From the NCBI RefSeq assembly GCF_036077095.1, contig NZ_CP107960.1, positions 7,006,001-7,070,000 on the forward strand: DNA of 64,000 nucleotides. Reading direction: 5' to 3'. Both the position numbers and the translations under genes were made by a program. Each line of letters starts with the position of its first letter. The stretch's first letter is position 1. This document shows, one piece after another, positions 1 to 8,103 of this stretch. Source of the DNA: Streptomyces sp. NBC_00376 (GTDB lineage: Bacteria; Actinomycetota; Actinomycetes; Streptomycetales; Streptomycetaceae). A model generated the notes under the pieces. The model was given only the letters and a program-made list of their open reading frames with translations, made no database searches and was not told the DNA's origin.

Positions 1-145
1 TGATCAGGTAGAGCGCCAGCACCGGCAGGACGGTGAGCGGCGAGGCGGCGACGCGCGCCGTGGGACGCCAGTTGGGTGCCAGGATCATGAGCAGCCAGAA
101 CGGGGCTGCCAGGAAGAACGAGATCTCGAAGAGCGCACCGGTCAT
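1..145 (-). CDS. ABA4-like (DUF4281) family membrane protein, 3' part missing
   Basis: Only the first 48 codons are in the window and the gene runs off the left edge. The visible N-terminus (MTGALFEISFFLAAPFWLLM, then ILAPNW) is one hydrophobic helix followed by a short polar turn with Trp-Arg, which matches the start of the ABA4-like integral membrane family; the function of bacterial members is unclear. Its ATG overlaps the stop codon of the upstream membrane protein (ATGA at 142-145), so the two are almost certainly co-translated. The family call rests on this short stretch. Confidence 0.6.
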   Translation of the reverse strand, partial: MTGALFEISFFLAAPFWLLMILAPNWRPTARVAASPLTVLPVLALYLI

Positions 146-1158
146 GACGCGAACTCCTTCTGGGCGGAAGCGGATTCGGAGGCGGCGTCGGATTCGGAGC
201 CGGTGTCGGATTCGGGGCCCGTGCCTGTTCGCTGCCCCGCGGGAGCCGGCCTCAGTGCCCCCAACGTGCCGACGGTGCTCGCGACCACGATCAGCGCGCC
301 GGCACCGAGCGTCGCACCGTCGGGGTGGATCAGCGGCTGGCCGCGCAGCGCCTGCCAGGTGACCAGCGCGACGACCGCCGCGTACGCCCCCGAGGCCACC
401 AGTACCAGCCGCAGCCGGACCCGCGGGTCGCGCAGCCGCGGGAAGCGCGGGGCCAGGGCGACCAGCGCGAGCAGGAAGAGCGGCAGCAGCTGGAGCGCGT
501 GCATTCCGATGAAGTGCGGGATGCGCAGATCGCCGCCGGTCGTGGACCAGCCGGTCAGTGGCATCGACGGGCCGCCGTCCGGTACGCCGACGGAGTGCGC
601 GCCGATCACGTCGGCGGTGTCCAGGTTCCCGGCCGCCCGCTGCTCGGAGGTGGGTTGGGTCATCAGGAAGCCGAATCCGGCGCCCACCAGGGCGAGCAGT
701 ACGCCCGAGCGGATCGCCCAGGCGGAGGCGCGGTCGGCGATCCGGGCGCGCAGCAGCAGGATCGCGATGACCAGGGTGCCGGTCCACAGGATGACGACGG
801 TGACGGCCATCGCGTTGAACAGCGACTCGTCGAAGGGGGTGGCGTGGTTGAAGTGGCTCCGCTTCCCGCGGATGACCTGCCCGGTGATGATCGCCATCTC
901 GACCAGGCTGGACAGCGCGACCACGGTCCCGGCCCACCAGCCGATCCGTCGGCCACGGGTGACCAGCGTCAGCATCCAGGCGAGGGCGAGTGCGTACACG
1001 ACGAACGAGACCGCGAACTTGAACGGTTTGAACCATATCGCCGCGCCCGCGAGGACCCGGTCGTCGGCTATGAGGCCGATGGCCGAGACGACCGTCATGA
1101 CGGCCATCACCGCTGCGAAGAGGACTAACGGGCGATGCCAGGAACGCCAGGAGGACAT
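142..1158 (-). CDS. Polytopic membrane protein of unknown function with a TTA codon
   Basis: 338 residues with about eight hydrophobic segments and a low-complexity C-terminal tail rich in Ser, Glu, Asp and Gly (about residues 305-335). I do not recognise a named family. Polar motifs between helices (GKRSHFNHATPFDES near residue 100, and HFIGMHALQLLPL near 215) look conserved-membrane-protein-like. The start is ATG at 1158, preceded by GAGGGG. It is translationally coupled to the ABA4-like gene (ATGA) and divergent from a MerR regulator, with palindromes between them. Codon 11 (1126-1128, minus strand) is TTA, the rare leucine codon read by bldA tRNA in Streptomyces, so translation may be tied to development. 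Confidence 0.75.
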   Translation of the reverse strand: MSSWRSWHRPLVLFAAVMAVMTVVSAIGLIADDRVLAGAAIWFKPFKFAVSFVVYALALAWMLTLVTRGRRIGWWAGTVVALSSLVEMAIITGQVIRGKRSHFNHATPFDESLFNAMAVTVVILWTGTLVIAILLLRARIADRASAWAIRSGVLLALVGAGFGFLMTQPTSEQRAAGNLDTADVIGAHSVGVPDGGPSMPLTGWSTTGGDLRIPHFIGMHALQLLPLFLLALVALAPRFPRLRDPRVRLRLVLVASGAYAAVVALVTWQALRGQPLIHPDGATLGAGALIVVASTVGTLGALRPAPAGQRTGTGPESDTGSESDAASESASAQKEFAS

Positions 1159-1178
1159 GAGGACCCCTCAGAGATTAT

Positions 1179-1217
1179 GGATAGCGGCACTTCCCGCTAT
1201 CCGATAGTGGAACTATC
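1179..1217. promoter_or_regulatory. Two adjacent inverted repeats in divergent promoter region (probable MerR operator)
   Basis: A 9-bp perfect inverted repeat, GGATAGCGG (1179-1187) and CCGCTATCC (1194-1202) with a 6-nt spacer, is followed directly by GATAGT (1203-1208) and ACTATC (1212-1217) with a 3-nt spacer. All four arms share a GATAG core. A -10-like TATGAT lies at 1218-1223. The location between divergent genes suggests operators for the MerR-type product, which is an inference. Confidence 0.6.
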
Positions 1218-1278
1218 TATGATGGGTCGGGGGATTGGCAAGCGCGGAAGTCGGCAAGCGCGGAAGGAAGAACACGCG

Positions 1279-1998
1279 GTGCGCATCGGCGAGTTGAGCA
1301 GCAGGTCCGGGGTCCCGGTACCGACGATCAAGTTCTATGTACGTGAAGGGCTGCTGCCGGCAGGGCAGTTGACCAGTCCGAACCAGGCGAGTTACGACTC
1401 CGGGCACGAGCGCAGGCTGCGGCTGATCCGCGCCCTGCTGGATGTTGGCGGGCTCTCGCTGGCCGCCATCGGCGATGTGCTGCGGGTGGTCGAGGACCCG
1501 GCGCAGCCGGTGCACAAGGTGCTGAGCGCCGCGGCGAAGCGCCTCACCCCGCTGAACGAGGACGAGGCGGGGCCCGAACTGGAGGATGCCCGCGACGAGG
1601 TGGCGGAGCTGGTGGAGCGGCGGGGCTGGCGGGTCGAGGCGCACGGTCCGGCGGGCGAGTCCCTGGCCGGGGTGATCGTCGCGCTGCGGCGGGCAGGGCA
1701 CGGAGGCTTCGTCGAGCTGCTCGACGATTACGCGGCCGCCGCCGAACCGGTCGCGCGGGCCGACCTCGACTACGTGGGGCGGCGGGTGGCGCGCGAGGAC
1801 CTGGTGGAGAGCGTGGTGGTGGGCACGGTGCTGGGCGAGGCGATGTTCAGCGCGCTGCGACGGCTCGCGCATGTGGACGCGTCCGCGCGCGCCTATGACG
1901 GGGACGGAGGGGCACGCGGTCGGGGCGGCGAGGGCGCGGAGGGTGGCCCGGCCGGCGACGGTGGGGAAGGCACGGAGGTGCCGGGCGCCGGTGGGTGA
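1279..1998 (+). CDS. MerR family transcriptional regulator
   Basis: 239 residues. The N-terminus (RIGELSSRSGVPVPTIKFYV, then REGLLPAG) is a textbook MerR winged helix-turn-helix; the following helices (about residues 40-75) form the dimerisation region. The C-terminal half is Asp/Glu/Ala-rich and has no recognisable cysteine metal site, so the effector is unknown. GTG at 1279 is chosen because it begins exactly at the HTH and has GGAAGGAAG about 8 nt upstream; an in-frame ATG at 1219 would add 20 poorly conserved-looking residues made partly of a 14-bp direct repeat (GGCAAGCGCGGAAG at 1236 and 1252). It is divergent from the 338-residue membrane protein and likely controls it. Confidence 0.85.
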   Translation: MRIGELSSRSGVPVPTIKFYVREGLLPAGQLTSPNQASYDSGHERRLRLIRALLDVGGLSLAAIGDVLRVVEDPAQPVHKVLSAAAKRLTPLNEDEAGPELEDARDEVAELVERRGWRVEAHGPAGESLAGVIVALRRAGHGGFVELLDDYAAAAEPVARADLDYVGRRVAREDLVESVVVGTVLGEAMFSALRRLAHVDASARAYDGDGGARGRGGEGAEGGPAGDGGEGTEVPGAGG

Positions 1999-2017
1999 GC
2001 CGGGGGCCCGGACGCGG

Positions 2018-2046
2018 GTATGCCCCGGCCGGGGGCCGGGGCATAC
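2018..2046. terminator. Bidirectional hairpin terminator
   Basis: Perfect 13-bp stem, GTATGCCCCGGCC (2018-2030) and GGCCGGGGCATAC (2034-2046), with a GGG loop, between the convergent MerR gene and siderophore-interacting protein gene. Confidence 0.75.
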
Positions 2047-2061
2047 CTGTGCGATCCGGTG

Positions 2062-2904
2062 TTACGCGGTGCCTTCCTGCTCGCGCTCCACCTGTGCGTT
2101 CCACTCGCGCTTGACCGAGCGCCAGGCGTCGTCGTTCTGGCCGAGCCGCCAGTAGCCCGATATCGACAGCCGGGAGAGCGGGATCCCGCGCTCCAGGCGC
2201 AGATGGCGGCGGATCTCCTTCACGAAGCCCGCCTCGCCGTGGATGAATGCCTGGACCTCGCCCGCCGGGAACTCCAGCTCCTTGACCGCGGCGGTCAGCG
2301 CCTCGCCGACCGGGCGCTCCCCGCGGTGCAGCCAGGTCACCTCGACACCGTCCGGCGTCACGATCTTCTGCTCCTCGGCGGCGTCCGCCACCTCGATGAA
2401 CGCGTGCGCCACCGCACCCGCCGGCATCCGCTCCAGGGCCGCCGCGACGGCCGGCAGCGCGCTCTCGTCGCCCGCCAGCAGGTGCCAGTCCGCCGAGGCG
2501 TCAGGGCCGTAGCCGCCGCCAGGACCGAGGAAGGTCACCTGGTCGCCCGGGGCCGCCCGCAGCGCCCAGGGCCCGGCGAGGCCCTCGTCGCCGTGGACCA
2601 CGAAGTCGATCGCCAGCTCACGGGTGGCCGGATCCCAGGAACGCACCGTGTACGTTCGGGTCGTGGGCCACAGTTCGCGCGGCTGCTCCTCGCGGATGCG
2701 GGCCATGTCGAAGGGGTGCGCGTAGTCGGCGCCCTCGGGGGCGAAGCAGAGTTTGACGTAGTGGTCGGTGAACCCGGCGAGCTCGAAGCCGGCGAGGCCC
2801 TCACCGCCGAGCACCACGCGCACCATGTGCGGGGTGATCCGCTCGGTGCGCAGCACCTCGGCCCCCTGTGCCTGGGGTGCCTGCCGCGCCGGTCGTTCTG
2901 CCAC
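2062..2904 (-). CDS. Siderophore-interacting protein (FAD-dependent ferric-siderophore reductase)
   Basis: 280 residues, close to the usual size of the SIP/ViuB family. An N-terminal FAD-binding barrel carries the flavin motif RTYTVR (residues 83-88); a C-terminal SIP domain (about 150-270) ends with the typical GYWRLGQNDDAWR stretch. Family members use NAD(P)H to reduce Fe(III) in imported siderophores in the cytoplasm and so release iron. A palindromic iron box lies 22 nt upstream of the start codon, which fits iron repression by a DtxR/DmdR-type repressor. No siderophore transporter is adjacent. Confidence 0.93.
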   Translation of the reverse strand: MAERPARQAPQAQGAEVLRTERITPHMVRVVLGGEGLAGFELAGFTDHYVKLCFAPEGADYAHPFDMARIREEQPRELWPTTRTYTVRSWDPATRELAIDFVVHGDEGLAGPWALRAAPGDQVTFLGPGGGYGPDASADWHLLAGDESALPAVAAALERMPAGAVAHAFIEVADAAEEQKIVTPDGVEVTWLHRGERPVGEALTAAVKELEFPAGEVQAFIHGEAGFVKEIRRHLRLERGIPLSRLSISGYWRLGQNDDAWRSVKREWNAQVEREQEGTA

Positions 2905-2925
2905 GAGGTTCTCCCTGCTCCGATT

Positions 2926-2943
2926 GCTTAGGCTTACCTAAGC
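2926..2943. promoter_or_regulatory. Iron box (DmdR/IdeR/DtxR-type operator)
   Basis: GCTTAGG-CTTA-CCTAAGC is a perfect 7-bp inverted repeat containing TTAGG and CCTAA half-sites, like the published actinobacterial iron box TTAGGTTAGGCTAACCTAA. Its position just upstream of the siderophore-interacting protein gene supports the call. Confidence 0.8.
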
Positions 2944-2950
2944 TAGCACC

Positions 2951-3874
2951 TCAGTCCCGGAGAGTGGAGAGCAGGCGCTGCACCGCTCCGCCCAGTCCCC
3001 ATCGCTTGGCGAGGGCTTCCAGGGCGGCGGGATCGCGCGGCCCGGCGGGCAGCGTGGGGTCGAATTCCGGCAGTGGTACGTCACCGGCGACCCGGACCAC
3101 CTTCGGCGCGACGGCCACGTAGTCCCGCGCCTCGTCGAGCCGCTTGCGCTGCGACGGCGTCAGCTTGGCCTTCGGGTCGTCGACGGCGGCCATGATCCCG
3201 GCCAGGTCACCGAAGGCGTCCAGCAGCTTCGCAGCGGTCTTCTCGCCGATGCCCGGGACGCCCGGCAGCCCGTCGCTGGGGTCGCCGCGCAGCAGCGCGA
3301 GATCGACGTAGCCGGAGCCGTCCACGCCGTACTTCTCCCGCAGCCACGCCTCGTCGGTCAGCTGGAGCGAGCCGACCCCCTTCAGCGGGTAGAGCACCCG
3401 GACCCCGCGCGCGTCGTCGACCAGCTGATAGAGATCCCGGTCGCCGGTGACGATGTCCACGGGGCCGGTGGCCAGGCCGGTGAGCGTGCCGATCACATCG
3501 TCCGCCTCGTAGTCCGCGACGCCGACGCGGGCGATGCCGAGCGCGTCGAGCACGTCCTCGATGACCGGCACCTGCGGGGCCAGCGTGTCGGGGGTCTCCT
3601 CCTCGTCGGGCAGCCCCTCGGCGGTCTCCACCGCGACCCGGTGCGCCTTGTACGTCGGGATCAGCTCGACCCGCCAGTGGGGCCGCCAGTCCGCGTCCAT
3701 GCAGGCGACCAGGTCGTCCGGCCGGTGGTCCTGCACCAGGCGCCCGATGAAGTCGAGCAGCCCGCGCACGGCGTTGACCGGTGTCCCGTCCGGGGCGCGC
3801 ACCGAGTCGGGGACCCCGAAGTAGGCGCGGTAGTAGAGGGAAGCGGTGTCGAGGAGCATCAGGCGTCGCGTCAC
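2951..3874 (-). CDS. 5'-3' exonuclease (Pol I N-terminal-like / FEN family)
   Basis: 307 residues. It matches the stand-alone 5'-nuclease domain of DNA polymerase I: N-terminal MLLDTASLYYRAYF with the first metal-binding Asp, an acidic cluster YEADDVIGTL followed by VTGDRDLYQLV, and the helix-hairpin-helix GLPGVPGIGEKTAAKLL. It should remove flaps or RNA primers during replication and repair. GTG at 3874 is preferred; ATG at 3859 (five codons later) is equally possible, while starts further upstream add 37 residues unlike the family. Convergent relation to no gene; the stop lies just beyond the iron box of the neighbouring reductase. Confidence 0.9.
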   Translation of the reverse strand: MTRRLMLLDTASLYYRAYFGVPDSVRAPDGTPVNAVRGLLDFIGRLVQDHRPDDLVACMDADWRPHWRVELIPTYKAHRVAVETAEGLPDEEETPDTLAPQVPVIEDVLDALGIARVGVADYEADDVIGTLTGLATGPVDIVTGDRDLYQLVDDARGVRVLYPLKGVGSLQLTDEAWLREKYGVDGSGYVDLALLRGDPSDGLPGVPGIGEKTAAKLLDAFGDLAGIMAAVDDPKAKLTPSQRKRLDEARDYVAVAPKVVRVAGDVPLPEFDPTLPAGPRDPAALEALAKRWGLGGAVQRLLSTLRD

Positions 3875-3994
3875 ACCCCGATGATGCCGCACCCCACTGA
3901 CACCGGCCGCCCCGGACACCGGGCGCAGAAGACTCCGGGTGACTCCGGGTGACCTCGGAGTGAAGGAGCGGGCAACGGCGATCATCGCTCAGAC

Positions 3995-4008
3995 GTGACC
4001 TGGATCAC
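3995..4008. promoter_or_regulatory. Possible Crp-like palindrome upstream of the osmoprotectant importer
   Basis: GTGACCTGGATCAC has GTGA and TCAC arms separated by 6 nt, close to the Crp-family consensus reported for actinobacteria (GTG-N6-GNCAC, here A in place of the G). It lies about 160 nt upstream of the ATPase start. Sequence similarity only. Confidence 0.35.
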
Positions 4009-4114
4009 TCTTGTGTTTGTTATGTGTAAGCGGGGGCAGGCGCGCAGCCGGAGCGGATCACGTACCGGTTTCAACCAGTGCACGTGCCATGCGGGCCGAA
4101 TCCGCGCCGCTCCA

Positions 4115-4147
4115 CGGTCTGCCGGAGGGGGTTGGCAGACCGTTTTT
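4115..4147 (+). terminator. Intrinsic-terminator-like hairpin in the leader of the osmoprotectant operon
   Basis: Arms CGGTCTGCC (4115-4123) and GGCAGACCG (4134-4142) form a perfect 9-bp stem with a 10-nt loop, followed by five T (4143-4147). It sits only 22 nt before the GTG of the ATPase gene, so it is either an attenuator of this operon or the end of an upstream short transcript. Confidence 0.7.
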
Positions 4148-4169
4148 CGGTTCAACCCGCGAGGTGTAT

Positions 4170-5303
4170 GTGTCAAGGCTGCAAGCTGAACGCTTGTACA
4201 AAGTGTTCGGCAGACGACCCGATCAAGCCGTGCAGAAGCTCGAAGGCGGCGCAGACCGCGACGAGCTGCGCGCCGACGGAACGACCGCAGCGGTGATCGA
4301 CGCCTCGTTCACCGTGGAGCCGGGACAGATCTTCGTCGTGATGGGTCTGTCCGGGTCCGGGAAGTCCACGTTGCTGCGCATGCTCAACGGACTCCTGGAG
4401 CCCACTGCCGGGCGCGTGCTGTTCGACGGCCAGGACCTGACCGCCCTGAGCCCCGCCGAGCTGCGCCACGTCCGGTCCACCAAGATCAGCATGGTGTTCC
4501 AGCACTTCGCGCTCTTCCCTCACCGCAGTGTGCTGGAGAACGCCGCGTACGGCCTGGAAGTGCAGGGCGTGCCCCGCGCCGAGCGCGAGAAGCGCGCCGC
4601 CGAGGCCCTGGAGCTGACCGGCCTGGCCGGCTGGGAGAAGTCCTGGCCCGACGAGCTGTCCGGCGGTATGCAGCAGCGTGTCGGCCTGGCCCGCGCCCTG
4701 GCCACCGACGCCGACCTGCTGCTGATGGACGAGTCCTTCAGCGCGCTCGACCCGCTGATCCGCCGCGACATGCAGGACCAGCTGCTCGAACTGCAGAAGC
4801 GGTTGAAGAAGACCATCGTCTTCATCACCCACGACCTCAACGAGGCCATGCGCCTCGGCGACCGCATCGCCGTGATGCGCGACGGGAAGATCGTCCAGCT
4901 CGGTACCGCCGAGGACATCCTCGTCACTCCGGCCAACGACTACGTCGCCTCCTTCACCCAGGACGTCGACCGGACCCGGGTGCTGACCGCGGGCGCCATC
5001 ATGGCCGAACCGCACACCGTCATGGGCACCAGCACGGACGAGGGCAAGGAGCTGCGCACCGCCGCCGACGTGCTCGCGGCCGCCCCGGCCACCGTCACCG
5101 AGTCCACGCCGATCATCGAGCTCTTCACGCCCTGCTCGCAGAGCGGGGTCGCCGTCGCCGTGACCGACGCCGAGGGCAAGCTCATCGGCGTCGTCCCGCG
5201 CGCCCGGCTGCTCGCCGTCCTCGGTGAGCCGATGACCCCCGCCGAGGCCCCGAAGGACGTCCGGACCAGCACGACCCTCACGAAGAAGGTGGCCAGTGTT
5301 TAG
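4170..5303 (+). CDS. proV: Glycine betaine/proline-type ABC importer ATP-binding protein
   Basis: 377 residues. Walker A GLSGSGKST (residues 59-67), signature LSGGMQQ (163-169), Walker B with LLLMDES (D187/E188) and the typical H-loop THDLNEA. The N-terminal extension before the P-loop (about 55 residues) and the C-terminal extension of about 110 residues with CBS-like features match ProV/OpuAA ATPases that energise osmoprotectant uptake. GTG at 4170 is chosen for its spacing from GCGAGG and the family-like start SRLQAERLYKVFG; GTG 4164 is an alternative. The stop overlaps the permease start by 8 nt. The gene follows a terminator-like leader hairpin. Confidence 0.93.
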   Translation: MSRLQAERLYKVFGRRPDQAVQKLEGGADRDELRADGTTAAVIDASFTVEPGQIFVVMGLSGSGKSTLLRMLNGLLEPTAGRVLFDGQDLTALSPAELRHVRSTKISMVFQHFALFPHRSVLENAAYGLEVQGVPRAEREKRAAEALELTGLAGWEKSWPDELSGGMQQRVGLARALATDADLLLMDESFSALDPLIRRDMQDQLLELQKRLKKTIVFITHDLNEAMRLGDRIAVMRDGKIVQLGTAEDILVTPANDYVASFTQDVDRTRVLTAGAIMAEPHTVMGTSTDEGKELRTAADVLAAAPATVTESTPIIELFTPCSQSGVAVAVTDAEGKLIGVVPRARLLAVLGEPMTPAEAPKDVRTSTTLTKKVASV

Positions 5304-7932
5304 GCTTCCTCTCGGTGACTGGGTCGACTCCGCCGTCGACTGGCTCCAGACCCATCTCGCCTGGCTGTTCGACGCGATCAGCTCCATAGTCAGCAACATG
5401 TTCGACGGCATAGCCGCCGTTCTCTCCGCCCCCGCCCCGCTGCTCTTCGCGGGCATCGTCGCGGTCATCGCCTGGTGGCTGCGCGGTCTGCTCGCCGGTG
5501 TGCTCGCCTTCGTGGGCTTCGCCGTCATCGACTCCGTCGAGCTGTGGGACGAGGCGATGGACACCCTCACCCTGGTGCTCGTCGCCACCATCATCGCGCT
5601 GGTGCTGGCCGTACCGCTGGGCATCTGGGCGTCCCGCTCCAAGACCGTCAGCGCGGTGACCCGGCCGGTCCTGGACTTCATGCAGACCATGCCCGCCATG
5701 GTCTATCTGATCCCCGGCGTCATCTTCTTCGGCGTCGGCGTGGTGCCCGGCATCATCGCCACCATCATCTTCTCGCTGCCCCCGGGCGTCCGGATGACCG
5801 AGCTCGGCATCCGCCAGGTCGACGGCGAACTCGTCGAGGCGGCCGAGGCCTTCGGTACCACCAAGCGCAACACCCTGCTGCGGGTCCAGCTGCCGCTCGC
5901 CCTGCCCACGATCATGGCGGGCATCAACCAGGTCATCATGCTGGGCCTGTCCATGGTGGTCATCGCCGGCATGGTCGGCGGCGGCGGCCTCGGCGGCGCC
6001 GTCTACCGCGCCATCGGCAACGTGGACGTCGGCCTCGGCTTCGAGGCGGGCATCTCCATCGTCATCGTGGCGATGTACCTGGACCGGATGACCGGCGCGC
6101 TCGGCCGCGAGGTCTCCCCGCTCGCCCGCCGCGCGCTCGCCAAGGCGCAGGCGATGGCCGGCGGCTTCAAGATCTGGAACCACCGCCCGCAGCCCGTCGT
6201 CGCGATCTCCGGCGTCGTCGTCCTCGCGCTCGTCGCGGGCGCCCTGGGCATCTTCGGCTCCTCCGGCCCGGACGATGCCAAGAACACCGCCGAGGGTTCG
6301 GACATCGGCGCGGGCAAGAAGATCAGCATGGGTTACATCCCGTGGGACGAGGGCATCGCCTCCACCTTCCTCTGGAAGGAGATGCTGGAACGGCGCGGCT
6401 TCGAGGTCGACGTCAAGCAGTACGAGGCCGGCGCGCTCTACACCGGTATGGCCAACGGCCAGATCGACTTCGAGACCGACTCCTGGCTCCCGGTCACCCA
6501 CGCCAGCTACTGGAAGAAGTACCAGGACCGCCTGGAGGACATGGGCTCCTGGTACGGCCCCACCTCGCTGGAGCTGGCCGTCCCCTCGTACATGAAGGAC
6601 GTCGAGTCCCTCGCCGACCTCAAGGGCAAGGGCTCGCAGTTCAAGGACCGGATCGTCGGCATCGAGCCGAGCGCCGGTGAGATGGGCCTGCTCAAGGACA
6701 AGATCCTGCCGGGCTACGGCCTGGACAAGGAGTACAAGGTCGTCGACGGGTCCACGCCGTCGATGCTGGCCGAGCTGAAGCGCGCGTACGCCAAGAAGGA
6801 ACCGATCGTCGTTCCGCTCTGGTCGCCGCACTGGGCCTACAACCAGTTCGAGCTCACCAAGCTCAAGGACCCCAAGAACCTCTGGGGCAAGGGCGACGGC
6901 ATCCACACCCTGGCCCGCAAGGGCTTCTCCGCCGACAACCCCGAGGTCGGCAGCTGGCTCAAGAACTTCAAGATGACCGAGGGCCAGCTCACCAGCCTCG
7001 AGGCGCAGATCCAGAAGTCCGGCGCCGGCAAGGAGCAGGAGGCGGTCCGCACCTGGCTGAAGGCCAACCCGGGCGTCGCCGACAAGTGGACCCCGGTCGC
7101 CAAGGCCGCCCCGGCCAAGGGTGCGAACGGCAAGGACGAGCGCGACCGCCCCGTCGAGATGGCCTGGTTCCCCTGGGAGGAGGACATCGCCGCCACGTAC
7201 CTGTGGAAGGCCGTCCTGGAGGAGCGCGGCTACAAGATCAACCTCAAGCAGTTCGAGGTCGGCCCGATGTACACCGCGATGTCGCGCGGCCAGATCGACG
7301 TGCAGTTCGACGGCTGGCTGCCGTACACCCAGAAGAACTACTGGGAGAAGTACGGCACGCAGCTGAGCGACCTCGGTTCGTGGTACGGCCCGACGTCCAT
7401 CGAGGTCGCGGTGCCCTCCTACGTGAAGGACGTCAAGTCCCTCGCCGATCTCAAGGGCAAGGGCTCGCAGTTCAAGGGCCGGATCGTCGGCATCGAGCCG
7501 GGCACCGCCACGATGGAGAACCTCAAGACGAACGTGCTGCCGGCCTACGGCCTGGACAAGGAGTACAAGGTCGTCGACTCCTCGACGCCCGGCATGCTCG
7601 CCGAGCTGAAGCGCGCGTACGCCAAGAAGGAGCCCATCGCGGTGCTGCTCTGGACCCCGCACTGGGCGTACAGCGAGTACGGCATGACCAAGCTGAAGGA
7701 CCCCGAGAAGGCCTTCGGCGACGGTGACCGGCTGCACACCATCGCGTCCAAGGAGTTCCCGAAGAACTACCCGCAGCTGACGAAGTGGTTCAAGGACTTC
7801 AAGCTGAGCGAGGACCAGCTCGCCGGTCTGGAGAACCAGATCCAGAAGCACGGCGCGGGGCACGAGGAAGAGGCCGTGAAGGTCTGGATGGGGAAGAACC
7901 CGGGCATCGCGGACAAGATGGCTCCGCAGTAG
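5296..7932 (+). CDS. Fused osmoprotectant ABC permease with two tandem substrate-binding domains
   Basis: 878 residues, far longer than ProW (about 350) or OpuABC (about 570). Residues 1-300 form the permease with a BPD_transp_1 core and the EAA loop (GELVEAAEAFGTTKRNTLL, about 178-196); a hydrophobic anchor follows at about 300-325. Two OpuAC/ProX-like domains come next, about 340-605 and 615-878, which are strongly similar to each other. Each keeps the aromatic residues expected of a betaine cage: IPWDEG (W350) and FPWEED (W627), a WLP motif, and LWSPHW or LWTPHW. Starts with GTG overlapping the ATPase stop by 8 nt, so it is coupled. The domains should face the outside of the membrane. Confidence 0.93.
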   Translation: MFRLPLGDWVDSAVDWLQTHLAWLFDAISSIVSNMFDGIAAVLSAPAPLLFAGIVAVIAWWLRGLLAGVLAFVGFAVIDSVELWDEAMDTLTLVLVATIIALVLAVPLGIWASRSKTVSAVTRPVLDFMQTMPAMVYLIPGVIFFGVGVVPGIIATIIFSLPPGVRMTELGIRQVDGELVEAAEAFGTTKRNTLLRVQLPLALPTIMAGINQVIMLGLSMVVIAGMVGGGGLGGAVYRAIGNVDVGLGFEAGISIVIVAMYLDRMTGALGREVSPLARRALAKAQAMAGGFKIWNHRPQPVVAISGVVVLALVAGALGIFGSSGPDDAKNTAEGSDIGAGKKISMGYIPWDEGIASTFLWKEMLERRGFEVDVKQYEAGALYTGMANGQIDFETDSWLPVTHASYWKKYQDRLEDMGSWYGPTSLELAVPSYMKDVESLADLKGKGSQFKDRIVGIEPSAGEMGLLKDKILPGYGLDKEYKVVDGSTPSMLAELKRAYAKKEPIVVPLWSPHWAYNQFELTKLKDPKNLWGKGDGIHTLARKGFSADNPEVGSWLKNFKMTEGQLTSLEAQIQKSGAGKEQEAVRTWLKANPGVADKWTPVAKAAPAKGANGKDERDRPVEMAWFPWEEDIAATYLWKAVLEERGYKINLKQFEVGPMYTAMSRGQIDVQFDGWLPYTQKNYWEKYGTQLSDLGSWYGPTSIEVAVPSYVKDVKSLADLKGKGSQFKGRIVGIEPGTATMENLKTNVLPAYGLDKEYKVVDSSTPGMLAELKRAYAKKEPIAVLLWTPHWAYSEYGMTKLKDPEKAFGDGDRLHTIASKEFPKNYPQLTKWFKDFKLSEDQLAGLENQIQKHGAGHEEEAVKVWMGKNPGIADKMAPQ

Positions 7933-7966
7933 GGCTTCCCGAGGACTTCCCGCAGGTTCCGAAGGA

Positions 7967-8015
7967 CCGGAAAGGGTGGGCACCGCCGTCGGCGGGCCCG
8001 CCCTTTCGGGGTTTT
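7967..8015 (+). terminator. Terminator of the osmoprotectant operon
   Basis: CCGGAAAGGGTGGGC (7967-7981) pairs with GCCCGCCCTTTCGGG (7996-8010), nearly perfect with G-T wobble, followed by TTTT (8012-8015). Confidence 0.75.
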
Positions 8016-8103
8016 CGGACCTTCGTCATCCGGCCGACCTTGCGCAACCGTGTGCGTAATGTGCTGGCAGCCGGAAGGATGGCGAGTCGGGAGGGAGCAG
8101 GAC

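Noticed and set aside
3986..4169. c-di-AMP (ydaO-type) riboswitch before the osmoprotectant importer
   Set aside because: I could not find the conserved core of that class; only a simple terminator-like hairpin can be supported.
5278..7983. Very long open frame antisense to the osmoprotectant permease
   Set aside because: High G+C leaves the antisense frame without stops; the composition (His/Asp/Arg/Gly/Val-rich) is not protein-like and the sense frame has clear domains.
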